DNA of 64,000 bases. Origin: Streptomyces sp. NBC_00234. Lineage in GTDB: Bacteria; Actinomycetota; Actinomycetes; Streptomycetales; Streptomycetaceae. Below the pieces are notes generated by a model. It saw nothing but the letters and a program-made list of their open reading frames with translations, searched no databases and had not been told where the DNA came from. Shown here piece after piece: positions 36,971 through 45,608 of this stretch; position 1 is the stretch's first letter, and each line of letters begins with the position of its first letter. The translations under genes and the position numbers were made by a program. The DNA is taken from the NCBI RefSeq assembly GCF_036195325.1, contig NZ_CP108101.1, positions 6,634,001 through 6,698,000 on the forward strand, in the 5' to 3' direction.

Positions 36971-38097
36971 GGCAGATCCTTGAGCATCGTCATGGTGCGG
37001 CCCATCAGGCCCGGTACGTCGGCGTCGCGGACACCGTCGAGCTGCCACTGCCCGATCTGTACGGACGCCTCGACGACGGCCCGTACGCGCGGGACACGCC
37101 GCTCGTAGTACGCCTGGAGCAGGGCGTCGTCCCAGGTGTCGGAGCCGGTCAGCAGCTCGGCCAGGACGACGGCGTCCTCCAGCGACATCGCCGCTCCCTG
37201 GGCGATCGTCGGAGGGCAGCAGTGCGCGGCGTCGCCCACCAGGACCACCCGGCCGCGATGCCAGGAGCCCTCCACCAGCATCCTGTCGAACCAGGTGTAG
37301 TTGACCTTCTCCGGATCGGAGATGTGCGCGGTGATCTCGCGCCAGAAGCCGCCGTACTCCTCGGTCAGCGCACGCATCTCGTCCGCGAAGGACTCGGGAG
37401 CGATCGTCGCCCGGTCCCGGTTGGCCTCGACGACGTACGCGTACAGGGTCGTGTCGCTCGTCGGGCAGTACCCGGCGATGTAGGCACGGCCCCCGTAGGT
37501 GAGGTCGGTGCGGACGACACCCGCGGGGCGCGGGGCGGCGACCCGCCAGATCGCCATGCCGGTCGGCTCGGGCTTCTCCTGGATACCGAGGGCGGCGCGG
37601 GTGGCCGAACCGACGCCGTCGGCGGCGATCACGAGGCCGTACCGGCCCGCGGTGCCGTCGCTGAACCGCACGGACACGCCGTCGGCGTCCTGCTCCAGCG
37701 ATACGGCGGTGACACCGAGCCGTACCGCGGCACCGCTCGCCCGGACGGCGTCGATGAGGATCTGCTGGAGCCGGGGGCGCTGCATACCGACGGTGGCGGG
37801 CAGGTCGTCACCGCCGCTGCGGATGTCGCGCTGCTCATGGACGACGGTGCCGTCCGGGGCGGTGATGCCGACCGAGCCGAAGCCGAAGCCGGACTCCCGC
37901 ACCGCGTCCCACACGCCCAGCGTGCGCAGGACGCGCAGGGCGTTGCCCTGGAGCGTGATGCCGGACCCTGCGGTGGCATTCCAGTCGCCCTTGGCCTCGA
38001 TCAGGTCCACGGCGATGCCGGCCCTACGCAGCTGGATCGTGACGGCGTTGCCTGCGGCGCCGCCGCCGATCACCAGGACGTTTCTGAGACTGGTCAC
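36967..38097 (-). CDS. FAD-dependent aromatic monooxygenase
   Basis: A 376-residue single-component flavoprotein hydroxylase (salicylate or 3-hydroxybenzoate hydroxylase type). The Rossmann motif is VLVIGGGAAGNAVT at residues 7-20, the DG fingerprint is LVIAADGVGS near 165, and the second FAD motif is VVLVGDAAHCCPP near 287. The GTG at 38097 follows AAGGGAG by 7 nt. It would add a hydroxyl to an aromatic or heteroaromatic acid using NAD(P)H and O2, preparing it for ring cleavage. It follows the cyclase-family gene by 23 nt. Confidence 0.9.
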   Translation of the reverse strand: MTSLRNVLVIGGGAAGNAVTIQLRRAGIAVDLIEAKGDWNATAGSGITLQGNALRVLRTLGVWDAVRESGFGFGSVGITAPDGTVVHEQRDIRSGGDDLPATVGMQRPRLQQILIDAVRASGAAVRLGVTAVSLEQDADGVSVRFSDGTAGRYGLVIAADGVGSATRAALGIQEKPEPTGMAIWRVAAPRPAGVVRTDLTYGGRAYIAGYCPTSDTTLYAYVVEANRDRATIAPESFADEMRALTEEYGGFWREITAHISDPEKVNYTWFDRMLVEGSWHRGRVVLVGDAAHCCPPTIAQGAAMSLEDAVVLAELLTGSDTWDDALLQAYYERRVPRVRAVVEASVQIGQWQLDGVRDADVPGLMGRTMTMLKDLP

Positions 38098-38120
38098 GAG
38101 GAACTCCCTTGTTCCGCTGA

Positions 38121-39083
38121 TTACTTGACGGCGATCGGGTTGACCGGGGAACCGACGGCCCCCGTGATGGGCAGCGGCGCGGCGGTCAGCCAGAAGGCGT
38201 ACGCACCGTCGGCCGCGCAGTCGGAGGCCAGCGCGTCGAGGTCCCACATCTCGCCGATGAGCAGGCCCATGTTGGGGATGGCGACCTGGTGCAGCGGCTG
38301 GAAGGCGTGGTCGAACTCGTTGGGCCGGACCTCGAAACCCCAGGTGTCGGTGGCGATCGCGGCGATCTCGCGCGCGTGCATCCAGCCGGCGGTGGTGAAC
38401 GACAGGCCGGGCGCCGGGCCTCCGGCGTACTCGCCCCAGCCCTCGCGGCGGGCCCGCGCGAGCCGTCCGGTGCGTACGAGGACGATGTCGCCGCGCCCGA
38501 CGGTCACACCGTGGGCCTCGGCCGTGGCGGTCAGGTGCTCTTCGGTGATGGCGAATCCGTCGGCCAGTTCGCCCTCGGTGCCGATGACGCCGCCGACGTC
38601 GAGCAGGACTCCGCGTCCGGCGACGTACGGGGCCATGTGCTCGATGCCGGTGACCTGGTCGCCCTCGGAGGTGACGGTCGTCGCGGCGTCGCGTCCGTTC
38701 CACGCCTTGCCGTGGTCGAAGATGTGGCCGAGGCCGTCCCACTGGGTCGAGCACTGCAACGGCATGGCGATCACGTCGTCCGCGCCGCCGAGGCCGTGGG
38801 GGAATCCCTGGAGGCCGAGTGCCGCGTCCGTGCCGGTGTCCAGCATGGTGTGCACCGGGTTGGTGCGCCGGCGCCAGCCCTTCTGCGGACCGTTCATGTC
38901 GAAGCTCTGGGCCAGCGAGAAGCTGACGCCCCGCCGCACCAGCGCGGCGGCCTCACGCCGCGTCCGCTCGTCGAGGAAGTTCAGCGTGCCGAGCACGTCG
39001 TCCTCGCCCCAGCGCCCCCAGTTCGAGTACAGCTCCGCCGCCCGCGCGATCGCACCCTCGGGGTCGGTGCGGTCCGGGGTCAC
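38121..39083 (-). CDS. Cyclase-family metal-dependent hydrolase
   Basis: A 320-residue member of the cyclase/kynurenine-formamidase-like family, longer than KynB itself. The metal site motif QWDGLGHIFDHGKAWNG, near residue 115, stands where the family has HxGTHxDxPxH-type residues. Known relatives hydrolyse N-formylkynurenine or open isatin. The GTG start lies in the stop codon of the first FAH gene (GTGA). In this operon it may open a lactam, lactone or N-acyl bond of the substrate before hydroxylation, which would fit a heterocyclic or N-acylated compound. This is inference. Confidence 0.85.
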   Translation of the reverse strand: MTPDRTDPEGAIARAAELYSNWGRWGEDDVLGTLNFLDERTRREAAALVRRGVSFSLAQSFDMNGPQKGWRRRTNPVHTMLDTGTDAALGLQGFPHGLGGADDVIAMPLQCSTQWDGLGHIFDHGKAWNGRDAATTVTSEGDQVTGIEHMAPYVAGRGVLLDVGGVIGTEGELADGFAITEEHLTATAEAHGVTVGRGDIVLVRTGRLARARREGWGEYAGGPAPGLSFTTAGWMHAREIAAIATDTWGFEVRPNEFDHAFQPLHQVAIPNMGLLIGEMWDLDALASDCAADGAYAFWLTAAPLPITGAVGSPVNPIAVK

Positions 39084-40078
39084 GGCGTCTCCGCGACGCA
39101 GCGGTTGCGCTGGGCGCCGAGGCCGGTGATGGACGCGTCCATCACGTCGCCGTCGCGCAGCAGCCGTCCCCAGTGCATGCCGTTGCCGGCCGGGGAGCCC
39201 GTCAGGACCAGGTCACCGGGGAGGAGGCGCGCGGTCTGCGAGATGTACGAGACCAGGCGGGCCACCGAGAAGATCATGTCCGAGGTCGACTCGTCCTGCT
39301 TGGCCTCGCCGTTGAGTTCGAGGAGGATCCGCAGGTCGCCGGTGTCGCCGACGGAGGCGGTGGGGACGATCCACGGGCCGAGCGGGGTGAATCCCGGCGC
39401 GTTCTTCGACCGCAGCCAGTCGGTGCCGATCTGCGGCATGTCACGGCGGAAGACCGTGGCGCGGTCGGTCAGGTCGTTGGCGATCGTGTACCCGGCGACG
39501 TGGTCCAGCGCCTCCTCGGCCGTCACCCGGTACGCGGGCCTGGCGATCACCGCCGCGAGTTCGAGTTCCCAGTCCGGCTTCGCGGCCCACGCGGGCAGTA
39601 CGACGTCGTCGTAGGGTCCGGTGATCGCGCTCGGCAGGCCGATGAACACGTACGGCAGGTCCTCGGCCGCCCGCCGGTCCATGATCTCCGCCGCCTCGGC
39701 CCTGGCCTCCTCGTCGCTGCGCCCGTCGGACGTGTCGCGGTGGGCGACGTGCAGGTCGATGACGTGCTGGCGGTAGTTGGCCCCCGACTGGAACACCTGG
39801 CGCGGCTCGACGGGTGCGTGGACCCGGAACTCCGCCAGGGGCCGCAGGTCGGCCGTCCCGTCGGCGGCCAGCTCGTGCAGCCGGGGCAGCACGTCGTCCC
39901 AGCGCTCCAGCAGCCCGCGCAGGTCCGGTACCGGATCGCCGAGCGCGGCGCGCAGGTCCAGCGCCCGGCCGTCGGGCGTGATCAGGGCGGGGAAAGCGGG
40001 GCCGTCGGGGGCCGACAGCGTGCCGAGCGCGAAAGGCCCCGTGAACAGGGCCGATACGGATGCGGGTTTCACGGACAT
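39080..40078 (-). CDS. Fumarylacetoacetate-hydrolase-family enzyme (first gene of the operon)
   Basis: A 332-residue FAH-family enzyme that begins the catabolic operon. The core motifs are KPDWELELAAVIARPAY and VAGYTIANDLTDRATVF, with LLPGDLVLTGSPAGNGMHW near the C terminus. It differs from the second FAH enzyme in length and spacing, so two steps of the pathway probably need this fold, for example a hydrolase and a decarboxylase or isomerase. The ATG at 40078 follows CAGGAGGAC. The gene is divergent from the LysR regulator with 122 nt between, which holds the putative operator. Confidence 0.9.
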   Translation of the reverse strand: MSVKPASVSALFTGPFALGTLSAPDGPAFPALITPDGRALDLRAALGDPVPDLRGLLERWDDVLPRLHELAADGTADLRPLAEFRVHAPVEPRQVFQSGANYRQHVIDLHVAHRDTSDGRSDEEARAEAAEIMDRRAAEDLPYVFIGLPSAITGPYDDVVLPAWAAKPDWELELAAVIARPAYRVTAEEALDHVAGYTIANDLTDRATVFRRDMPQIGTDWLRSKNAPGFTPLGPWIVPTASVGDTGDLRILLELNGEAKQDESTSDMIFSVARLVSYISQTARLLPGDLVLTGSPAGNGMHWGRLLRDGDVMDASITGLGAQRNRCVAETP

Positions 40079-40141
40079 GTCCTCCTGATTGCGGTGTGAC
40101 TAATCTGGACCTCCGCCACCTGATCAGGGAAATCGATTGTG

Positions 40142-40158
40142 TGGATGCATGTCATCCA
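40142..40158. promoter_or_regulatory. Putative LysR operator TGGATG-N5-CATCCA
   Basis: A perfect 6-bp dyad with a 5-nt spacer, 43 nt before the LysR ATG and 64 nt before the first operon gene. It is in a locally AT-richer patch (AATCGATTGTG to the left). Interrupted dyads in the shared promoter region of a divergent LysR gene are the usual activator site. Confidence 0.55.
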
Positions 40159-40200
40159 TCCGGGTTATGGTGCGAGCCGCACGACCGAAGGAAGCCGCGC

Positions 40201-41127
40201 ATGAACCTGGCCCGCCTCGACCTCAACCTCGTCGTCGCACTCCGCGCCCTGCTGGAGGAGCGCAACGTCACCCGCGCCGGGCAGCGCCTGGACCTGAGCC
40301 AGCCCGCCATGAGCGCCTCGCTCGCCCGGCTGCGCCGCCACTTCGGCGACGACCTGCTCGCCCGGGTCGGCGGCCACTACGAGCTCACCGCCCTGGGGCA
40401 GGTCCTGCTCGACCGCACGTCCAACGCCTGTGACCTGCTGGAGCGCCTGTTCAGCAGCCAGGCGGACTTCGACCCGGCCACCGAGAGCCGCGAGTTCAGG
40501 CTCCTCGCCTCCGACTACGCGGTCGCCGTCTTCGGTGCGGAACTGGCCCGTGTCGTGCACGAGGAGGCCCCCGGCATCCGGCTCCGTTTCACCCACACCC
40601 CGGACACCGTCGTCGAGGACACCGCCACGCTGCTCAGCACGGCGGACGGACTGCTGATGCCGCACGGGGTGATCAGTGGCATGCCGGCCGTGGAGCTCTA
40701 TCAGGACGAGTGGGTCTTCCTGGTCGCCGACGACCACCCGGAGGTCGGTGACCGGCTCACCCGGGAGGATCTGGCCCGGCTGCCGTGGGTGACGTACCAG
40801 CGCACCTACGACGCCCCCGCCGTACGCCAGTTGGGCATGCTCGGGATCGAGCCGCGGGTCGAGGTCTCCGTGGACAGCTTCCAGCTGCTGCCGCATCTGG
40901 TGGCCGGCACCCGCCGTATCGCCCTCATGCAGCAGCGCCTGGCGGAGATGCTGCTCGGGGTCTTCCCCGTCCGTGTCGTGCGCCCGCCGTACGAGGCGGT
41001 TCCGCTGCGCCAGGCGATGTGGTGGCACCCCGTCCACACCTACGACGCCTCGCACATCTGGCTCCGCGAGACGGCGGTCCGGGTCGGCGCGGGCCTTGCC
41101 CGGGACGAGGACGCGCCGGGCACCTGA
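40201..41127 (+). CDS. LysR-family regulator, NahR/NodD-like
   Basis: A 308-residue LysR protein. The N terminus (MNLARLDLNLVVALRALLEE, then NVTRAGQRLDLSQPAMSASL) is typical of the NodD/NahR branch, many of whose members sense aromatic acids. The ATG at 40201 is in the standard position; the open frame before it includes the promoter. It is divergent from the nine-gene operon and most likely activates it in response to the substrate or an early intermediate. A hairpin at 41142-41176 follows it. Confidence 0.92.
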   Translation: MNLARLDLNLVVALRALLEERNVTRAGQRLDLSQPAMSASLARLRRHFGDDLLARVGGHYELTALGQVLLDRTSNACDLLERLFSSQADFDPATESREFRLLASDYAVAVFGAELARVVHEEAPGIRLRFTHTPDTVVEDTATLLSTADGLLMPHGVISGMPAVELYQDEWVFLVADDHPEVGDRLTREDLARLPWVTYQRTYDAPAVRQLGMLGIEPRVEVSVDSFQLLPHLVAGTRRIALMQQRLAEMLLGVFPVRVVRPPYEAVPLRQAMWWHPVHTYDASHIWLRETAVRVGAGLARDEDAPGT

Positions 41128-41141
41128 GCCGCTTCCGCACA

Positions 41142-41176
41142 GGCCGGTCCGTGCGGGCACACCGCGCGGACCGGCC
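41142..41176. terminator. Hairpin after the LysR gene
   Basis: A perfect 10-bp stem (GGCCGGTCCG at 41142-41151 with 41167-41176), extended by an imperfect inner stem. It lies between the convergent LysR gene (stop 41127) and the lamin-tail gene (stop 41215), and so probably serves both. Confidence 0.65.
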
Positions 41177-41214
41177 CTGGTTCACCGCGTCACCTGTGGG
41201 AGCGTGACATCGGC

Positions 41215-41709
41215 TCAGCCGTGGACGGTGATGTATCCGTTGCCGTCGCGGTCGTTCGCGGACTTGGTGTAGGCGTGCACGTCGGAGCGGCTCCCGGACG
41301 GCTTGTAGAGGTAGATCGTGTCCTTGTCGTTGTTCCACAGGAAGTTGCAGTTGTCGCGGTAGACCACGTTGTTGGCGTCGGAGTCGGTGCCGTTCCCGCC
41401 GCGCAGCTTGATGTAGTCGCCGGGCTGGAGGTAGTGGTTGGCGGTAAAGGCGAACCTGTTGCCGGCGGCGTCCTTGACGACGTACCCCCGGAGGTTGATC
41501 GTCGCCGACGACGAGTAGTTCTTGAGCGTCAGGTACTCCGCGGCGGTGTTGCCGGAGGAGCAGCTGTTGGAGTCGCGGCCCGGCGCGTCGTACTGGATCG
41601 CGTAGACCTTCAGGGCCGAGGTGTACTCGGCGGCCTGGGCCGGGGTGGCGGCGAGCGTGGCCAGGATGCCGGTGGATATGGCAGTGGCGACGACGAGGTG
41701 CTTGCGCAC
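41215..41709 (-). CDS. Secreted lamin-tail-domain protein
   Basis: A 164-residue exported protein. Residues 1-26 are a Sec signal peptide (MRKHLVVATAISTGILATLA, cleavage at AQAAE). The rest is one lamin-tail (LTD) beta domain: the strand AAEYLTLKNYSSSATINLRG, then VVKDAAGNRFAFTANHYLQP and GDYIKLRGGNG. A Cys pair (SNSCSSG and RDNCNFLW) may form a disulfide. These small LTD proteins are common in Streptomyces and of unknown role; surface or DNA/carbohydrate association is only suggested by other LTD proteins. Confidence 0.88.
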   Translation of the reverse strand: MRKHLVVATAISTGILATLAATPAQAAEYTSALKVYAIQYDAPGRDSNSCSSGNTAAEYLTLKNYSSSATINLRGYVVKDAAGNRFAFTANHYLQPGDYIKLRGGNGTDSDANNVVYRDNCNFLWNNDKDTIYLYKPSGSRSDVHAYTKSANDRDGNGYITVHG

Positions 41710-41875
41710 GTGAGGTTCCCCCTCATTGGTGCTGATGAGGGCCGAAGCCTACAGAATTGCTCAAGTCCGTATATGTGAAAGGACGTACGCCGATGCGACG
41801 GGCCGGTGACGACGACTCGCGCGACGGGAAAAGGGACACGGCCCGCCGCCGGTGACGGGCCTACCATCTGCTGCT

Positions 41876-42184
41876 ATGAGCGATTCGGACGGTGTTCTCG
41901 ACTGGCTGCAGAACTGGTACGCACAACAGTGCGACGACGACTGGGAGCACGAGTGGGGCGTGCGGATCGCCACGCTCGACAACCCCGGCTGGACCGTCGA
42001 GATCGATCTGGAGGAGACGGACCTGGCGGGACGCGAGTACCCCCGCGCGGACGTCACGCGCGGCACCAACGACTGGGTGTGGGTGTGGGCGGCCGAGGAC
42101 ACCTTCCACGCCGCGTGCGGTCCCGGCAACCTCGTCGAGGCTCTCGCCCTGTTCCGTGCCTGGGCGACCACGCCCGCTCCCTGA
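41876..42184 (+). CDS. Imm53-family immunity protein (orphan)
   Basis: A 102-residue cytosolic acidic protein matching the Imm53 pattern: WLQNWYAQQCDDDWEHEWGV, then IATLDNPGWTVEIDLEETDL, an RxxNDWVWVWA segment, and GPGNLVEALALFRAW at the C terminus. Imm53 was defined from genes next to polymorphic-toxin nucleases. No toxin is adjacent here: the upstream neighbour is the lamin-tail protein on the other strand and the downstream one a convergent acetyltransferase. It may protect against toxins of other strains. A 9-bp hairpin ends it. Confidence 0.85.
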   Translation: MSDSDGVLDWLQNWYAQQCDDDWEHEWGVRIATLDNPGWTVEIDLEETDLAGREYPRADVTRGTNDWVWVWAAEDTFHAACGPGNLVEALALFRAWATTPAP

Positions 42185-42195
42185 GCGGGCGTGAC

Positions 42196-42217
42196 CGGGC
42201 GGCCCCTGGGCCGCCCG
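42196..42217. terminator. Hairpin after the Imm53 gene
   Basis: A perfect 9-bp stem (CGGGCGGCC with GGCCGCCCG) with a CCTG loop, 11 nt after the Imm53 stop and 33 nt from the end of the convergent acetyltransferase gene. Confidence 0.7.
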
Positions 42218-42250
42218 ATCGGCCGGCCAGGGGTTCTCGATCCAAACGAA

Positions 42251-42799
42251 CTAGCGGAGCTCGCCCTCCAGCATCGCCATCGTGAACTCGTCGTACCACC
42301 GGCCGTCGCGGCGGAAGCTCTGGCGCAGCCGGCCCTCCTCGACGAAGCCCACCTTGCGGTAGATGTGGTGGGCGGCGTGGTTCTCGGTGACGACGGTCAG
42401 CGCGATCCGGTGCAGCCGCATCTTGTCGAAGCCGTACCGGCAGACCGTCCGCAGCGCGTCGGTCGCGTAACCCCGGCCCCAGGACTCCTTCTCGCCGAGG
42501 TAGATGTCGAGCTCGGCGCCACCGGTCTCCGGCTCGACGTCGCGCAGCCGCACCAGGCCGACGAGCTGTCCGCCGTCGAGCACCTCGATGCCGAGGAGCA
42601 GGTCGTCGTACGCGTTACGGGGCCGCTCCTCCAGCCACTTCTCGGTCAGGCCGGGCTGCTGCGGGTAGCCGTCGCCCATCCAGCGCATGACCTCGGGGTC
42701 GTGGTTCCACCGCCACAGGGCCTCCGCGTCCGGCGGTCCCATCGCCCGCAGCTTCACCAGTTCTCCGAGCACCATGTCCGGCAGCCTCCGCGTCTTCAT
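42251..42799 (-). CDS. GNAT-family N-acetyltransferase (RimJ/RimL-like)
   Basis: A 182-residue acetyltransferase. It shows the N-terminal substrate segment LVKLRAMGPPDAEALWRWNH, the beta-bulge strand GGAELDIYLGEKESWGRGYA with the acetyl-CoA pyrophosphate loop, and the C-terminal VTENHAAHHIYRKVGFVEEG typical of RimJ/RimL-like and aminoglycoside-acetyltransferase-like GNATs. It acetylates a protein N terminus or a small amine, and the target is unknown. It is alone between an Imm53 gene and the peptide transporter operon. Confidence 0.9.
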   Translation of the reverse strand: MKTRRLPDMVLGELVKLRAMGPPDAEALWRWNHDPEVMRWMGDGYPQQPGLTEKWLEERPRNAYDDLLLGIEVLDGGQLVGLVRLRDVEPETGGAELDIYLGEKESWGRGYATDALRTVCRYGFDKMRLHRIALTVVTENHAAHHIYRKVGFVEEGRLRQSFRRDGRWYDEFTMAMLEGELR

Positions 42800-43050
42800 G
42801 ATCGGTTTCGGTCGGGTAGTCCTAACACGGGGCCGAGGGCGGCCTCAAGCGAATTGGCGGGCACGCGAGGCCCGCCGCCCCGGCCGTCGCGGGGCCCTGG
42901 GCCGTCCGTCCGCACGGCCCCTCCCGCCCGTTATCCGATCGTCAGCAAAATTCCTGTCCGGTATGTGAGCAACCCTCTTGCACTGCGGACTGTATGCGAA
43001 ATACGGTCTGCGATATTCCTTGATCACCCCCTGGCGGGAGGTAGGCCCTC

Positions 43051-44658
43051 GTGCGCCGAAAAGCGGTTGCCCTGGTGGCGGTTGCATTGGTGTCCCTCAC
43101 CTCGGGCTGCGCGTCGCTGCAGTCCTCGGCGACCGAGGTCGGAGGTGTGCGGAAATCCGATGAACGGCCCGTACGTGACGGCGGGACGCTCACCGTTGCT
43201 CTCAACTCCGACCCCGACAAACTCGACCCGACGCTCGCCCAGACCCTGGTGGGCCGCACGGTCTTCGCGGGCATGTGCGAGAAGCTGTACGACATCGACG
43301 AGGACGGCACCGTCGTGCCGCAGCTCGCCGCCGCGCTCCCCACGACCTCGGCCGACGGCCTCACGGTCACGGTGCGGATCCGTGAAGGGCTGACCTTCAG
43401 CGACGGGACCGCCCTGGACGCGCGGGCGGTCGTCACCTCGCTCCTGCGCCACCGCGACCTGCCCGGGTCCGCGCGCGGCACCGAGCTGGCCCCGGTCGGC
43501 AAGGCCGAGGCCACCGGCCCGTACACCGTGCGGCTGGAACTCGACCATCCCTACGTACCGCTCACCGGCGTGCTCGCCGACCGGGCCGGGATGGTGATGT
43601 CCCCTGCCGCACTCAAGAAGTACGGGAAGAACTTCACCAACCACCCCTCCTGCGTCGGCCCCTTCAGGTTCGTCGAGCGGGTCGGCGGCGACCGGATCGT
43701 CCTGGAGAAGGACCCCCACTACTACGACGCCGACAAGGTGCACCTCGACGGAGTCGTCTACAAGCCCATCCCCGACGGCAACGTCCGCCTCGCCAACCTG
43801 CGCTCGGGCGACCTCCAGGTCGGCGACCAGATGGGCCCCGTCGACGTACGCAGCGCCCTCACCGAACCGGGGCTCCAGCTCTTCAACTCGCCCTCGCTCG
43901 GCTACCAGGGCATCGGCGTCAACGTCGGCAACGTGAAGGGCCTCGGGCAGCCCCCCGGGAAGATCGACACCCCGCTCGGCCGGGACGTCAGGGTCCGGGA
44001 GGCGTTCGAGCTCGCCATCGACCGCGACCTGATCAACAAGGTCGTCTTCCAGGGCATGTACGAACCGGCCTGCGGCCCGATCTCGCCGCAGTCCGCCATC
44101 GCCCCCGGCGTGCAGCCGCAGGACTGCCCCGAACGCGATGTCGCCCGGGCGAAGAAGCTCCTGAAGGAGGCCGGGGTGAAGACCCCCGTGAAGATCGAGC
44201 TGAAGACCTCCACCACCCCGGAACAGGGGCGCGTCGGCCAGGTCCTCCAGGCCATGGTCAAGGAGGCCGGCTTCGAACTCTCGCTGCGCCCCACCGAGTA
44301 CGCCACCATGCTCGCCGAGACGGACGCCGGTCACTACGACGTCTTCACCAGCGGCTGGTCCGGCCGCCTGGACCCCGACGGCAACGTCTCCAACTTCCTC
44401 AAGACGGCGGGCGCGATGAACGCCTACGGCCTCGGCGACCCCGAGATCGACAAGCTGATCGCCGAGGGCCGCACCGTGGCCGACCCGGCCCGGCGCACCG
44501 ACATCTACGACGAACTGACCCGACGGGTCCAGGACGCCCACGCCATGATCTACCTCTACCGGCAGAAGAACTACGTCGTCGCCACCAAGGACGTCGCGGG
44601 CATCCGCGTCTACGGCGACGGACTGGTCCGGGTCACGACTGCGGGGTACACCCGATGA
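43051..44658 (+). CDS. Oligopeptide/dipeptide ABC transporter substrate-binding lipoprotein
   Basis: A 535-residue lipoprotein of the SBP_bac_5 family. The signal peptide with lipobox is MRRKAVALVAVALVSLTSGC, with lipidation at Cys20. The ligand domain starts RDGGTLTVALNSDPDKLDPT and includes TVRIREGLTFSDGT and a hinge near YKPIPDGNVRLANL. The GTG follows GGGAGGT by 9 nt. It is the first gene of a five-gene operon in which every junction overlaps by 4 nt. It captures peptides or similar cationic ligands outside the membrane. The gamma-glutamyl-type enzyme downstream hints at gamma-glutamyl or acylated peptides. Confidence 0.93.
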   Translation: MRRKAVALVAVALVSLTSGCASLQSSATEVGGVRKSDERPVRDGGTLTVALNSDPDKLDPTLAQTLVGRTVFAGMCEKLYDIDEDGTVVPQLAAALPTTSADGLTVTVRIREGLTFSDGTALDARAVVTSLLRHRDLPGSARGTELAPVGKAEATGPYTVRLELDHPYVPLTGVLADRAGMVMSPAALKKYGKNFTNHPSCVGPFRFVERVGGDRIVLEKDPHYYDADKVHLDGVVYKPIPDGNVRLANLRSGDLQVGDQMGPVDVRSALTEPGLQLFNSPSLGYQGIGVNVGNVKGLGQPPGKIDTPLGRDVRVREAFELAIDRDLINKVVFQGMYEPACGPISPQSAIAPGVQPQDCPERDVARAKKLLKEAGVKTPVKIELKTSTTPEQGRVGQVLQAMVKEAGFELSLRPTEYATMLAETDAGHYDVFTSGWSGRLDPDGNVSNFLKTAGAMNAYGLGDPEIDKLIAEGRTVADPARRTDIYDELTRRVQDAHAMIYLYRQKNYVVATKDVAGIRVYGDGLVRVTTAGYTR

Positions 44659-45608
44659 CGAAGTACCTGCTGACGCGGCTGCGTCAGTCCCTCATCACGC
44701 TCTTCCTCGTCAGCATCGTGGTCTTCGCCGGAATCCGGGCCCTGCCCGGCGACCCGGCGCTCGCCCTCGCCGGTGAGGAACGCAGCCCCGAGGCGCTCGC
44801 CGCGATCCGCGAGAGCTACGGACTGAACGACAACATCGTCGTCCAGTACGGACGGTTCATCGGCCACGCCCTCACCGGCGACCTCGGCACCTCGTCGCGT
44901 ACCGGGCTCCCGGTCGCCGACGCCATCGGCCAGGCCCTGCCCGTCACCCTGGAACTGGCCGCGCTCTCCCTCCTCCTCGCGGTCGTCGTCGGCATCGGCG
45001 CCGGTGTCGTCGCCGCCGTACGGCGCGGCAGGCCGGAGGAGTGGCTCGCCAACGCCATCGCGCTGATCGGCCTGTCCATCCCGACCTTCTGGCTCGGTAT
45101 CGTCCTGGTCCTCGGATTCGCCATCGCCGTCCCGGTGTTCGCCGCCTCCGGTTACGTCCCCTTCGGTACCGACCCGGTCGACAACCTGCGCCGCATGGTG
45201 CTCCCCGCGATCGTGCTCGGTTCCGGACTGGCCGCCGTCGTGATGCGCCAGACCCGGGCCGCGATGCTCGACTCGCTCTCCGCCGACTACGTCCGTACGG
45301 CACGCGCCAAGGGCCTGTCGCGGCGGTCGGTCATCGGCGGGCACGCGCTGCGCAACTCGCTCGTCACCGTCGTGACCGTCCTCGGTCTCCAGCTCGGCCA
45401 CCTGATCTCGGGCGCCGTCGTCACCGAGCAGATCTTCGTCCTGCCCGGCTTCGGCAAGCTCACGATCGACGCCGTCTTCACCCGTGACTACGCCACGCTC
45501 CAGGCCGTGGTGCTCTGCACCTCCGCCGCGTACATCCTCATCAATCTGCTGGTCGACGTGGTCTATTCGGTCATCGACCCGCGCATCCGGCTCGGAGGTG
45601 CCCGGTGA
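44655..45608 (+). CDS. Oligopeptide ABC transporter permease (DppB-like)
   Basis: A 317-residue inner-membrane permease with six predicted helices. The first helix and family start are MTKYLLTRLRQSLITLFLVS, followed by FAGIRALPGDPALAL. The EAA-type coupling loop is YVRTARAKGLSRRSVIGGHA near residue 215, which contacts the ATPases. It overlaps the lipoprotein gene by ATGA and the next permease by GTGA. Confidence 0.94.
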   Translation: MTKYLLTRLRQSLITLFLVSIVVFAGIRALPGDPALALAGEERSPEALAAIRESYGLNDNIVVQYGRFIGHALTGDLGTSSRTGLPVADAIGQALPVTLELAALSLLLAVVVGIGAGVVAAVRRGRPEEWLANAIALIGLSIPTFWLGIVLVLGFAIAVPVFAASGYVPFGTDPVDNLRRMVLPAIVLGSGLAAVVMRQTRAAMLDSLSADYVRTARAKGLSRRSVIGGHALRNSLVTVVTVLGLQLGHLISGAVVTEQIFVLPGFGKLTIDAVFTRDYATLQAVVLCTSAAYILINLLVDVVYSVIDPRIRLGGAR

